This document shows positions 11,346 to 23,288 of a stretch of 64,000 nt of DNA, one piece after another (positions within the stretch are counted from its first letter, which is position 1; each line of letters opens with the position of its first letter). The translations under genes and the position numbers were made by a program. The notes beneath the pieces are model-generated. The model was given only the letters and a program-made list of their open reading frames with translations. It did no database searches and had not been told where the DNA came from. The stretch comes from Ursus arctos (taxonomy: Eukaryota; Chordata; Mammalia; Carnivora; Ursidae): positions 8,198,566 through 8,262,565 of the forward strand of contig NC_079873.1 of NCBI RefSeq assembly GCF_023065955.2. Reading direction: 5' to 3'.

Positions 11346-11487
11346 TTCTGAATTCCTCCAGCAGTCATATGGAACAAGGGCCCACCCTGACTCATGCTGC
11401 ATTTGCCTGAATCTGAAACATCACAAATATATGTAAATATATGCACACAGAAATGCACATACACATATATACACACATGCTCAGAAG

Positions 11488-12005
11488 TACGCCTTTAATT
11501 TTTAAACAGCTTCGTTGAGGTATAACTCACATATGACATAATTCACCCATTTAAAGTGTATAATTCAGCAGTTTTAGTGTATTCAGAGAGTCGTGCCACC
11601 ATCACCCTGCTCAATTGTAAAACATTTCATCTACCTGGAAAGAAAGCCCAGACCTAGTAGCAGTCACTCCCCATTCCCTCCATCCTCCTATCCCTAGCCC
11701 CTGGCAATCACTAATCTAATTTCTATCTCTACAGCTTTGTCTATTCTGGACATTTCATAGAAATGCAACCATACACTATGTGGTCTTTGGTGAATGGCTT
11801 CTTTCACTTAGCGTCATGTTTTCAAGGTTCATCCATGTCATAGCATCTATCATTACTTCACTGGTTTTTATTGCCATATAATATTCCATTTTGTGGAAAT
11901 ACCATATTTTATTTATCCATTTATCAGTCAATGGATACTTGAGTTGTTTCCATTATTTGGCTATCATGAATAATGCTGCTGTGAATATTTGTGTTTATAT
12001 TTTAA
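11488..12005 (-). mobile_element. Old L1 3' end, minus strand
   Basis: Begins in reversed 3' UTR (cagcttcgttgaggtataa) and continues into reversed ORF2 C-terminal sequence ('ttcaaggttcatccatgtc', 'gccatataatattccatt', 'aataatgctgctgtgaat'). It is 5' truncated and diverged, an ancient L1M-type copy. Confidence 0.85.
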
Positions 12006-12403
12006 TTCTAAATATGTATTCTTTTCCTGCAGGTTGTTTTCATATAATCCATCATAGCCTAAGGAAGATCCGTAGGGCTAGGGCCTTAAAAACAACTTTT
12101 CTAACAAAGGGAACAATTAACATGAACCCGTTAGAGAAGACACTTCATAAGGGAATAGAAAACCTTTATGAGGGGACAAAAATTGCACCTTCAAAAGAAA
12201 CAGCAAGAAGCCAGGGCATAATGTACTTACTGAAATGGAGTTTAGATATATTTCTGAACATAATAATGAGAAAAAGAGATATTCAGCATCTTTGTTCCTG
12301 ACAGAGCACACGATGAGGAATAAATAGGATTATTCTCCTTCAGGTGAAAGATGGTAGTTGCTAAAGCTTATCTTTCCAAGGGAATCATTTAGGACCCAAT
12401 AAG
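12006..12403. other. Single-copy stretch
   Basis: The 136-codon frame covering 11891-12301 begins inside the L1 remnant and runs into unrelated sequence without recognisable protein motifs. Nothing else is seen. Confidence 0.45.
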
Positions 12404-12418
12404 AATCTAATCATTTAT

Positions 12419-12623
12419 GGGGCACCTGGGTGGCTCAGATGGTTAAGCGTTGGCTCAGGTCATGATGTCGGGGTCCTAGGATCGAGCCACAAGCTCAGCA
12501 GGGAGTCTCCCTCTCCCCCGTGTCTTCCTCTCCCTCTGCCTCTCCCCCCAACCTGCCACATGTGTGCGCGCGCTCTCTCTCTCTCTCTCTCTCTCAAGTG
12601 AATAAGCAAAATACTTTTAAAAA
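12419..12623 (+). mobile_element. SINEC, first of two sharing a target
   Basis: Head ggggcacctgggtggctcag, a (CT)n block near 12570-12596 and an A-tail. Its target AATCTAATCATTTAT lies at 12404-12418. Confidence 0.92.
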
Positions 12624-12636
12624 AATCTAATAATTA

Positions 12637-12831
12637 GGGGCACCTGGGTGGCGCAGTCGTTAAGCGTCTGCCTTTGGGTCAGGGCATGATCCCAGCGTTC
12701 TGGGATCAAGCCCCATATCAGGCTCCTCTGCTGGGAGCCTGCTTCTTCCTCTCCCACTCCCCCTGCTTGTGTTCCCTCTCTCGCTGGCTGTCTCTCTCTG
12801 TCAAATAAATAAATAAAATCTTTAAAAAAAA
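12637..12831 (+). mobile_element. SINEC, second of two sharing a target
   Basis: Full SINE beginning right after aatctaataatta (12624-12636) and followed by AATCTAATAATTTAT (12832-12846). Together with the preceding SINE it shows three versions of one target motif. Confidence 0.92.
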
Positions 12832-12962
12832 AATCTAATAATTTATATGTGCTGGCCTAACATTCACCCAGAAACTAAGGAAAAATCTTCCAGCAGAACC
12901 TTCCAAAAAGAAGTGCCCAATGACTTTTCTCAATTCAAATCGACAATGTTACATCCCCTCTC

Positions 12963-13149
12963 TTTTTTTTAAGATTTTTTTTTTTATTTGAGAGGGAGAG
13001 AGATCACAAGCAGGGAGGAGGGGTAGAGGGAGAAGCAGACTCCCTGCTGAGCAAGGAACCTGACATGGGGCTCAATCCCAGGACCCTGTGATCATGACCT
13101 GAGCCAAAAGAAGATGCTTAACCAACTAAGCCACCCAGGCACCCCATAT
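12963..13149 (-). mobile_element. SINEC, minus strand
   Basis: Reversed SINE from poly-T through 'aagattttt...atttgagaggg' to 'aagccacccaggcacc'. The TSD catcccctct precedes (12952-12961) and follows it (13150-13159). Confidence 0.92.
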
Positions 13150-13159
13150 CATCCCCTCT

Positions 13160-13984
13160 TGACAATACCTCCTTTCACTCCTTGCCCCCCACTTTCCACC
13201 TAAGACTCACCCCATACCACTGAGTGCTCAGGACACCTGATAATGTAACACATAGCAATGACGACTGAGTGCCTGCCAAACATGGTGTTCAGTATGGAAA
13301 CAGAAAAATACTAAAAACAGACAAGGCCCATACATACCCTCAAGGAACTTAACCCCTTTTGAAAAAGAGGGAGGCTAAACAATCAGTATACAAATAGTCA
13401 AAACCATTTCACATGTAGAGATACGCACACAGTCTTTTGGTTATAAGTAAAAAAAAATCCATTCTAACTAGCTTAATCCTCTGAATACAGTCATTGGAAA
13501 GATACTGTGGTGTCTCAATCTCACAGAACTAGAAGGGCCACATATACGGGCCTTGGGAGGAAGTGAAAGTCATTATAATTCCATGCGAGTGTTCATCTGC
13601 ACATGGCTGAACATAACTGCTTGCCAAAATGCAAGCTTTTATAGGAGCAATGACCTCTCTCTTGTTCAACACTGTACACCTAACCTCTAGGTTCTGCCAC
13701 ATCATAGACACCCAAACTGACCAATGTCTCCCAATTTCAATTCTAGATTTCAGAAGAGAAAAGCAGATTGGCCATCTTGAGTCAGGTGTCAACTTCTGAT
13801 CCAATGAGCTGTCACTACACATGCTAAAAATGTTTATTGGGTCCCAGCCCTTGAGATGGGAAGAAAGAACAGTTCTCACAGAGGAGAGTTCTACCATAAC
13901 TCAGTATCCACAGAGATGGCATTTCAGTGTTGTTCTTTCGGTAAGTGGTCAGCCAGCTAATCCCTCTGTATTCTTTTTTCCCCC
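13160..13984. other. Mostly single-copy stretch
   Basis: No gene or clear repeat recognised. The 122-codon minus-strand frame at 13529-13897 has no recognisable motif. Confidence 0.45.
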
Positions 13985-14335
13985 AGGTAATTGAGATATA
14001 ATTGACATCTAACTGTGTGAGTTTAAGATGTATAATGTGTTGATTTGATACACTTGCATACTGCAAAGTGATGCCCATCACAGCATTAGCTAGCACCTCC
14101 ACCGCGTCACATAATTACCATTTCCTTTTTGTGGTGAGTACATTTAAGATTTACTCACTTAGAAACTTTAAGTATATAAGACAGTATCATTAACTGTAAT
14201 CATCATGCTGTACATGAGATCCCCAGACCTTATTCATTTTATGACTGAAAATTTGAACTCTTTGACCAGCATCTCCCCAGCCCTCCCACTAGCAAAGGTG
14301 ACCACCACTCTACTCTGTTCCTAATTGTTCTGCAT
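13985..14335 (-). mobile_element. Old L1 3' UTR fragment, minus strand
   Basis: 'taattgagatataattgaca...gtgtgagtttaagatgtata...gatttgatacac' and 'ccagaccttattcatttta' are typical of reversed L1M 3' UTR sequence. Confidence 0.8.
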
Positions 14336-16289
14336 TCCTGCTCACCCCCCCCCTTTGAATCTATAGTAGATATTTATATGAATTCTGGCTTAAGAATTAA
14401 GAATAAAGTCTGCAACTGAAAATTAAACTCAAATCAAGTTATTACTCCTTGGTTATATACCAACCAACTAAGCCTACTAGCCAGAGACTCAAAATAAGGA
14501 AAGAACATTATTTAAACACTAATGTTTCCATTACTCAAAATTTCAAAATTTCCTAAAATCGAATGGTTTATCCCAGGTGGGAAAACCAGTGATCACTGTC
14601 TGTAGCAGATACCTTCAAAACCCAGCAATTCATTCGTATTTTCTCTGGGACCCATCAAATGTTCGCCTACCCACCCCACTCCCACTGCAGGGGTTGGCCC
14701 CCAGCAGCTACATCTGTTGTGTTACAGTTGACCACGCTGCAGTATTCAACCAGCCTAGGCAAGCCCAATCCTATTCTTGCATCTGGGAACTGGGACTAGA
14801 AGGCTGAAGGGCTGTTATCAGGTTCCGTGTGGAGCAGCGCCCATGTGATAACAACCTCTGAGAGTAGACTACCTTTTGGGCACTGTGGGAACCAAGAATC
14901 GGAAAAGGGCTGTGAACAGGAGATGAATAAAGCAGATGCATAGCAGTTTGAGAATACAGAATAATACATGTATAATTCTAATTTTAAGTTCTAGCCTCTT
15001 CCTGAGATCTGCCTCTATCCCTGCTTTTACCATCCACAGATATCCCTACATAGTTTTACAAAATGCCCCGTAGCTAGTTCCATCAGCTTAGGTTACTAAC
15101 AAAGAAAATGCTAACTAGCACATAAAGTTATTGAAAGCCTTGACAGAGCTTCTCACAGTAGGTGATAAAGGACAAATTTGAGAGCTCCCCATGTTTCTTA
15201 GTTCATACTTCACAATCTACAATGAAACTCTAAGACTTCTGACTTCTGAGTGTCAATCCCATCATACTTCTGGCACTGTAGTCTGTGTCCAAGTTGCTAT
15301 TCTTTGGAAAAGAGGAAACAGAATCACACTTTTAGAAGAGTGGTGTTTGATAGTTCTGGGCTAAATCCTGCCTGCCATCCACCTCCACTGACCACCTCTA
15401 GGTTTCTGAGAAGACTCCATGTATTAAAAAAAAAATAGCAAAAGTAAAAACGAGGTCCTACTTTATTTTTAGCTGAGTCTGTTTCTAATAAACCCAGATG
15501 AAGCCAAGAGCACTTGGCAAGAAACAGGAAGGGTTCTGGTCTCCAGGCCATCATGACACCTCATCCAGGGCTCCTTGCACCATGGACACACATGGTCCAT
15601 TGAGGGCAGGCAACTTTGCTGGCAGCACCCACTTCCCTATCTGTCGAATTCAGCAAACTGACCCTTCTCCATGGCCCACACAGCCAAATCCGTTCTAACC
15701 CCTACCTTAAGGACCTGCTGGCCAGACACATCGCACCCAAGCAGGATCACAGACCCTGCACTTCTCAGAATCTCCAATTCCAGTCTCTTCCCTTGACACT
15801 TGAGAAAAGGGTTGTTTTCAGGGCAATCCCTGAAACACAAAATTATTCTTAAGTCCTTTATGAGTCAAGGGAACCAAGGACAAGAATACAATTCATGAGT
15901 GATGGGTTTAGTGCATACATTCTCAATGGGGCAATATTGCCACCAAGGGGGTGAAAACTGATTCTTGGGAGAGGAGAAGATAACTTACTTTTTTAAATAT
16001 ATAAAATACAGACATACATACACTACATCTGTGCTATTAAAAATTTCATGGGTGGGTGGCAATTATGGAAAAAATGTCTAAAAAATTCTCCTTAAGAAAA
16101 AAGGATGAGAGATGGAACCTGTAAGGTGGATTTTGTGGTGTGGCTTCTTGGTTCCTTCACCCTGATGGACCCATTCCCAGCTCTGTGCACACTGGCTGCT
16201 AAGGACCCCCAGTTGACTCCTTCTCTCAAGAACTGCCCTTTGCAAAAGGGGACCCACCTCTCCCAGGAAGGCTATGCTCCCACTTAACT
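14336..16289. other. Apparently single-copy stretch
   Basis: No transposon or gene recognised on either strand. A poly-C run (14346-14353) and an A-run near 15427 are the only low-complexity features. Confidence 0.5.
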
Positions 16290-16605
16290 CCTTTTTTATG
16301 TCTCTCCTCCACGCTATGCTCCATTTCTGTGACTGTCAAGCTTGTCCAAGCACTTTATCATTCTGCATCCTTCTCAGACCTTCCCCAATCAACTCTGTTT
16401 TGCAAAGTGAACCTTCTCTTTCCATTCCCCTTAATCTTCCAAGTACTACTTCCAACTGAATACTCTTCATTAGTGCTGACGGTTTTCCTCCTATGACTCT
16501 TAAAAGCACTCTGAGGGATAGAACCTTGCCTCATTCTTTTTTCTACTCCCGGGACCTAGCACTGTTCCTGATAGAAACAGGTGTACATTAACTGTTAAGA
16601 TCAAT
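16290..16605 (+). repeat. L2-like fragment
   Basis: Order and wording resemble the L2 3' end: pyrimidine-rich 'ccttctcagaccttccccaa', then 'ctctgagggatagaaccttgcc', then 'ctcccgggacctagcactgttcctgatag'. Confidence 0.5.
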
Positions 16606-17026
16606 CAAAGTGGTTTATAGAACATCTTTGTGAGTGTTTGGGCAAACTGCATCCTACAGGAGCTGAGAAGGCCACAAAGCAACTCCCATTTATTTCAAAG
16701 TTGGCCCATCCATTGAAAAGACCAGTTCTACTTATTTTTGCACTCCCACAAGCACCAACAGCCAAGAAAACAAAATACCTAAAACAGCCTGTCAAGATAC
16801 AATCCAATTGTCATAAATAGAACATTTTTTGAATAAGTAAAAAATAATGAGAAAATACATCTCTACTGAAATAGCTGTACTTAAATTCAAGTGCTAAACA
16901 TAAATAAAATATAAATAATGCTGACTTCCTCTTGCAGACTACATATCGTTTATTTTATCTGTACTGTCTCTTTTGAGGTTCAGTCAACCTAGATAATATT
17001 TTACCCATTTTAAAAAGGATGAAGGT

Positions 17027-17191
17027 AGGAGCACCTGGGTGGCTCAGTCACTTAAGCCTCTGACTCCTGGTTTCAGCTCAGGTCATGATCTCGAGGTCGT
17101 GGGATTGAGCCCCACATCAGGCTCTATGCTCAGCATGGAGTCTGCTTGTCCCTCTGCTCCTCCCCTGCCTTGGCCCTCTGATCCTCCTCCG

Positions 17192-17228
<37 letters not shown>

Positions 17229-17248
17229 AAATAAAATCTTTTTTGTAA
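17027..17248 (+). mobile_element. SINEC with (CT)n body
   Basis: tRNA-like head, B-box-like 'gggattgagcccc', a pure (CT)n stretch at about 17196-17224 and an A-tail. The flanking aaaaaggatgaa (about 17012-17023 and 17249-17260) is the TSD. Confidence 0.92.
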
Positions 17249-17351
17249 AAAAAGGATGAAAGCATTTTAACAAGTTCAAGTGGCTGCCTCAAGGCCTCGA
17301 GGTAGCAAAGTAATATTTAGAGAACTGAATTTAAACCCATGCCTTCTATAC

Positions 17352-17574
17352 CAGTCCGGTGATTCTCAGTCAGGGGCAATTTCACCCCCCAGGAGATTTT
17401 TGACAATAATGGGAGACATATTTTGGTTGTTGCAACTGGGAGAGAGGAGCTACTGGCCTCTAGTGCAAAAAAACCAGAAATGTGGCTAAACATACCGTTA
17501 TATACAGGACAGCCCTCCATAACCCAGGATTACCTGGCCCAGAATGTCAACAGTGCTGAAGTTGAGAAACCCTG
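17352..17574 (+). mobile_element. MER20 (hAT-Charlie MITE)
   Basis: Terminal 'gattctcagtcaggggcaat' to 'gttgagaaaccctg', with internal 'ttggttgttgcaactggg', 'aggacagccctccata' and 'ggcccagaatgtcaacag', matches the MER20 consensus as I know it. Non-autonomous and non-coding. Confidence 0.85.
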
Positions 17575-18077
17575 ATGTGGTCCAACGTGTTCACCATCAT
17601 ATCACATTGTCTTTGAGTAGACAACCTAGCTCTTAAATAGGTAGGGAATTATAAAAACTTCAGCCACAGGGCTGTGCTTTCCAAAACAAAAGCCATGCAA
17701 GCACCGAGTGCATGAAATGTTTCTAGTCCATATCGAGAGAACTCTGGGTTTGGAAGACAGAGTGAAATAAAGCATATAAATTCCCTCAGTATTTTTATAT
17801 TGATTGCATGTTGATATGATAATATTTTGGATCTACTGCATTAAATAAAATATATAACTAAAATCAATTTCAGTTGTTTCTTTTTACTTTTTTTAATGTG
17901 GCTATGAGAAAATTTAAAATTCTGTATGTGACTTACACTTATGGTTTGCATTATATTTCTTTGGATACTGGTGCTATAGAGATTGTTGCTGCAGAAAATA
18001 CCTAGCTGAAACAGCATATGTCATATCCACTATGCAAAGCAGCATGACAACAGGCTATTTCAAAACAGTCTTCCAAT

Positions 18078-18591
18078 TTGTGATAGGTAAAATAATAGCC
18101 CCCACAAAGATGTCCCCAGCCTCTTACTGGGAGCCAATGAATATATCACCTTACATGGCAAAAGGGACTTTGAGGATATGATTAAGGACCTTGAGTTAGG
18201 AAGATGATCCTGGACTATCTGGGTGGGTTCAAAATAATCACAAGGATCCTTATAAGGAAAAGAGGGAGGCAGGAGGGTCAGAGGAGATGTGATAACAAAA
18301 GCAGTGTCCAAGAGAAACTGAAAGGTGCTTGCTATGCTGCTGGCTTCGAAAATGAAGAAAGCAGCCACAAGCCAAGGGTGCACACAGCTTCTAGAAGGTG
18401 GCACAGGCAACAGAGTGAATTCTCCTCTAGCGTTTCCAGAAGAAACACAGCACTGCCAACACCTTGTTTTTCGCCCATTGATAGCCATTTCAGACATCTG
18501 GCCTCCAGAGCTATAAGATAATAAATTTGTGCTGTCTTAAGCCACTAAATCTGTGGTCATTTTTTAGAGCAGCCCAGGAAACTAAGCCAGC
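18078..18591 (+). mobile_element. MLT1-type (ERVL-MaLR) solo LTR
   Basis: Shows the MLT1 order: 'ttacatggcaaaagggactt', 'ccttataaggaaaagagggaggc', 'gcctccagagctataagat', 'ttaagccactaaatctgtgg', 'agcagcccaggaaactaa'. No internal retroviral sequence adjoins it. The open frames on both strands here are LTR shadows. Confidence 0.85.
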
Positions 18592-20415
18592 ATTATAAAC
18601 ACAGAGATGGGTTATGCTGCATATCAGCTTTCCTTCAAAATTGAAAATTCTACCAGAATATATGACTCCATTTTAGGAAGCATTAAGTACACTCACTGAG
18701 AGCTGACATATTCTGGGGGTCTATACCATCTCCACATTTATAATGCAATGCATTTACCAAAACTACTTTACCCAGTGAATCACTGTAAATCGTACTGGGC
18801 CCATGCGTGGATAATTGATTTGCACAACATACATTGTGCCACAAGTAGAAATCACTAAAGAGAAAAAGAATAGGAAGCTAAAAAATAAAAACTGATTGTC
18901 CTACATAACATACATATTCATACACAATACCATGTCTCCCGGATGGATGGTCACTACCTAACCTATGCTATTGAAATTCCAACATAAAAGCAAATCACTG
19001 TAAGTGAACAACAATTATATATGCAAAGAAGAAGACATTTTAGCTAAACAGGAACCTAAGTGAAGGACAAGCATGGTCACTGTAAGTCTCTCTACTTTTC
19101 AATAATATCTAAACTCGTGATTACCAGGCAAATGAAGATTTTTAAAATGCAGACCATCCTTATTCACAAACCCCTGTGTTTGAGTGCATAGCTGGAGAGT
19201 TAATCCTTTGGATAATATCACATTTCAAGGAAGGTGGGCTTTAGTAAAAAAAAATTTTTTTTCAAATAGGAGGGATTAATAATACACTAATCTCCTTAGT
19301 AACTGAAGCTAATTTATGAGAACTATAAACTTTAATCTATTTCCAACTTTAAAAGCAGAGAACATAAGTCAACCAGAAAAGTATTTATGGCTAGCTACCA
19401 AAATTAAAATTGATTCTCTTTTGGGCAGAAGTAGCAAGAGCTCTGGATTAGGGGGAAGACAGAGGATCTAGTCCCTGTTCCGGAACCAAGATACTATGCA
19501 GCTTTAAACAAGTCCCTTGGGTTCTCGAATCATGGTTTTCTCCCTCACAATATTAAAATATTAGACCAGCTGTGTGTCTTTATAGCTTTTTACAGCTCAA
19601 AAACAATCTATGCTTAAGCATTCATACAGGATTGTTTTACTAATTTCATTTTTGTTACCATATAAGAGCATAATTTATAATGACTTTTAAATCTTAGGTT
19701 GTGTCCATAACAATGCACGTCTGATGACTCAATGAAAAAGAGCAGCATGATTTGTCCTATAGGTTATTCAGTGTTTAGGGATTTGATGTCTTCACTTGGC
19801 TTGTAGTGAAAATGTTGCACAGATTACTGCCCTCTAATAAAAATAATTTTCATTACACTTGGCCAGAAATATGTGTGCGAGGAAGAACAGGATCCAAACA
19901 ACAGATCAGCATATCAGCTTCTGCGGCTCTGCCTCCTCCCTTCCTCCTAGCAGCCCCCTCCCCCTCTCCTATCACTGTCCAACATCATTAATCAAAAGCA
20001 AGGCTTAACTATAAATAGGCACTGGAATTGACTTAACTAACTTTAACATGGAGGGAAAGGGCTGGGGTAGGTTCCAAGTTGGCTACATTTTGCTTCATTC
20101 CTGAAGGTTTTCCAGCAAGGTCTAAACCTCCTGCTGCCCCCTTCTCCCTCACAGTCTTCACTGTCCTTCTGCATTAAGACTACAGGCAGCACTTTCCTTT
20201 ACTTCTTACTTCGCAGGACAATCTCCTTGTCTTCATTTGTAACATGCAATGCCTGTGCTGAGTCACAGAGATAATACATAAAGCCAAAGAGAGACGTCTG
20301 TATAAATCATTCAAAAATATCTAGAGGTTTTAGAGTTTAGAGTTAGCCCGGTCAATACCACAAATGCAGAATTTGGCTAAAAATAAAGCAGGTTTATGGA
20401 CACTTAGTTGTAAAT
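18592..20415. other. Mostly single-copy stretch
   Basis: Contains a weak MIR-like trace at about 19440-19560 ('ctggattagggggaag...gtcccttgggttctcg'). Otherwise no repeat or gene was recognised. See the separate entry for motifs at 19720-20020. Confidence 0.45.
19724..20020 (+). promoter_or_regulatory. Candidate regulatory motifs (AP-1-like, MEF2/TATA-like)
   Basis: An AP-1-like TGACTCA lies at about 19726 and CTATAAATAG, which fits both the MEF2 consensus and a TATA-like box, at 20009-20018, inside otherwise repeat-free DNA. Such motifs occur by chance at this scale and no gene starts downstream, so this is only a lead. Confidence 0.2.
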
Positions 20416-20426
20416 ACAAAAAGAAA

Positions 20427-20470
<44 letters not shown>

Positions 20471-20573
20471 GAGAAAGAAAGAAAAGAAAGGAAAAGAAAA
20501 GAAAAGAAAAAAGAGAAGAGAAGAGAAGAGAAGAGAAGAGAAGAGAAGAGAAGAGAAGAGAAAAAAGAAGAAA
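20416..20573 (+). repeat. Purine-only microsatellite (GAAA / AAAAG / AGAGA)
   Basis: About 158 bp with no pyrimidine: first (GAAA)n, then AAAAG units, then roughly eight GAGAA repeats. It creates spurious Lys/Arg- or Phe/Leu/Ser-rich frames on the two strands. Confidence 0.95.
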
Positions 20574-20620
20574 TGAACTCATAATCAAGCTGGGGCAAGA
20601 AGGTGATAAGAAAATACCTA

Positions 20621-20836
20621 GGGGCGCCTGGGTGGCACAGTGGGTTGAGCATCCAGCTTTTGGTTTCAGCTCGGGTTGTGATCTCAGGGTTGTGAGATTG
20701 AGCCCCAAGTTGGGCTCCACACTCAGCACAGAGTCTGCTGGAGACTCTCTACCTCTCCCTTAGTCCCTCCCACTCATGCTCACTCGCTCTCTTCTCCCTC
20801 CCCTCTCCACAAGTAAATTAATCTTTTTTTTAAAAA
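20621..20836 (+). mobile_element. SINEC
   Basis: Head ggggcgcctgggtggcacag and B-box-like 'gagattgagcccc' through an AAATTAATC end and A-tail. An older type than the copies with 'atcaggctcctc'. The flanks aaaatacctag and aaaagtatcta may be a decayed TSD. Confidence 0.88.
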
Positions 20837-21437
20837 GTATCTAAAGGAATTGAACTATAGGCATACTTCATTTTACTGCACCTCACAGATAGTGTTTTTT
20901 TTTTTTTTTTTTTTTACAAATTAAAAGTTTGTGGCAAGTCTATTCGTACAATTTTTCCAACAGCATTTGCTCACTTTGTGTCTCTGTGTCACATTTTGGT
21001 AATTCTCACGGTACTTCAAAATTTTTCATTATTATTATATTTGTTATAGTAATCTGTGACCAGTGATCTTTGAGGTTACTATTGTAACTGTTCTGGAGTG
21101 CCACGAACCACTCCATGTAAGATGGCAAACTTAACTGATAAGTGTGTATGTTCTGACTGCTCCACTGACTGGCCATTCCCCCATCTCTCTTTCTCTCCTT
21201 TGGCCTATTTCCTGAGACACAATAATACTGAAATCAAGCCAGTTGAAAACCCTACAATGGCCTCTAAGTGTTCAAGTGAAAGGAAGAGTTGCACATCTTA
21301 CTTTAAATCGAAAGGCAGAAATGACTACGCTTAGGGAGACATGTCAAAAGATGACATAGGCCAAAATCTAGGCCTCTGGCACCAAACAATTAGCCAAATG
21401 GTGAATGCAAAGGAAAAGTTCTTGAAGGAAATTAAAA

Positions 21438-21648
21438 GGGGGTGTCTGGGTGGCTCAGTGGGTTAAGCGTCTGCCTTTGGCATGGGTCATGATCCTGGGG
21501 CCCTGGGATTGAGCCCCACGTCGGGCTCCCTGCTCAGTGGGGAGCCCGTTTCTCCCTCTCCCTCTGCCACTACCCCCTGCTTGTGCTTTCCCTTGATCTC
21601 TCTCATGCTCTCTGTCAAATAAATAAATAAAATCTTTTAAAAAAAAAA
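21438..21648 (+). mobile_element. SINEC inserted in Tigger1
   Basis: Interrupts Tigger1 between 'gaaattaaaa' and 'gtgctactgcag', which are contiguous in the consensus. Full SINE with an A-tail, so it is younger than the transposon. Confidence 0.93.
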
Positions 21649-22943
21649 GTGCTACTGCAGTAAACACATGACTGATAAGAAAGTGAAACGACCTTATTGC
21701 TGATATGGAGAAAGTTTTCATGGTCTGGAAAGAAGATCAAACCAGCTACATTCCCTTAAGCCAAAGCCTAACGCAGAGCAAGGCCCTAACTCTCTTTAGT
21801 TCTATGAAGGCTGAGAGAGGTGAGGAAGCTGCAGAAGGAAAGTCTGAAGGTAGCAGAGGTTGGTTCATGAGGTTTAAGGAAAGAAGCCGACTCCATAACA
21901 TCAAAGTGCAAAGTGAAGCAGCACGTGCTGATGGAAAACCTGCAGCGCGTGACCCAGAAGATCCAGCTCAGGTGACTACCGAAGGTGGTTACTCTAACAA
22001 CAGACTTTCAATGTGAACAAAACAGCTTTCTATTAGAAGATGCCACCTAGGACTTCCATAGCTAGATAGGAAAAGTCAATGCCTGGCTTCAAAGTTTCAA
22101 AGGACAGACTGACTCTTTTGTTAGGGGCTAATGCAGCTGGTGACTAAGTTGAAAGCAACACTCATTTGCCATTCAGAAAACCCTAAGGCCCCCCTAATAT
22201 TAAGCTAAATCTACTCTACCTGTGCTCTATAAATGGCACGACAAAGCCTGGATGAGAGCACATCTGTTTACACCATGGTTTACCGAATATTTTAAACCCA
22301 CTGTTGAGACCTACTGCTCAGAAAAAAAGATTCCTTTCAAAATATTACTGTTCATTGACAATGTACCTGGTCACCCAAGGGCTCTGATGGAGATGTACAA
22401 TGAAACTAATGTTGTTTCCATGCCTGCTAACACAACATCCATCCTGCAGCCCATGGATCAAGGTGTCATTTTGACTTACAAGTATTATTATTTAAAATAA
22501 AAAGCTTCTGCACAGCAAAGGAAACAGTCAACAAAACTAAAAGGCAACCTAGGGAATGGGAGAAGATATATGCAAATGACATATCAGATAAAGACCTGTT
22601 ATCCATGATCTATAAAGAATTTACCAAACTCAACAGCCAAAAAAACAAATAATCCAGTCAAGAAATGGGCAGAAGACATGAACACACATTTCTCCAAAGA
22701 AGACATACAAATGGCCAACAGACACATGAAAAAAAATGCTCCACATCACTTGTCATCAGGGAAATACAAATCAAAACCACAATGAGATACCACATCACAC
22801 TGGTCAGAATGGCTAAAATTAACAAGACAGGAAACAACAAATGTTGGTGAGGATGTGGAGAAAGGGGAACCCTCTTACACTGTTGGTGGGAATGAAAGCT
22901 GGTACAGCCATTCTGGAAAACAGTATGGAGTTCCCTCAAGAAG

Positions 22944-23200
22944 TTGAAAATAGAGCTACTCTATGACCCAGTAATTGCACTACTGGGTATTTACCCCAAA
23001 GATACAGATGTAGTGAAAAGAAGAAAATGCACCCCAGGGTTCATAGCAGCAATGTCCACAATAGCCAAACTGTGGAAGGAGCCAGAATGTCCTTTGATAG
23101 ATGAATGGATAAAGAAGATATGGTGTGTGTGTATACATATACATATATGTATATATATGGAATATTATGTATATATATATATATACACACAATGGAATAT

Positions 23201-23256
<56 letters not shown>

Positions 23257-23288
23257 ATGGAATATTATTCAGCCATAAGAAAGGATGA
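22944..23288 (+). pseudogene. L1 ORF2 C-terminal remnant
   Basis: Reads [49 protein letters not shown] in pieces, a typical ORF2p C-terminal sequence. It is disrupted after about 23120 by microsatellite expansion. Non-functional. Confidence 0.85.
23122..23258 (+). repeat. TA/CA microsatellite with triplicated L1 motif
   Basis: Runs of TG, TATA and CA alternate with three copies of the short L1 phrase atggaatattat (about 23158, 23193 and 23257). The single ancestral L1 phrase has been copied together with its flanking dinucleotide repeat. Confidence 0.9.

Noticed and set aside
18060..18521. 145- and 105-codon frames on opposite strands
   Set aside because: Both fall within the MLT1-type LTR and do not resemble proteins.
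20364..20729. Lys-rich and Phe/Leu/Ser-rich open frames
   Set aside because: Translations of the purine microsatellite.
22222..22500. Transposase-like frame as a possibly domesticated gene
   Set aside because: The flanking Tigger1 sequence is full of stops and the core is split by an L1, so it cannot be a working gene.
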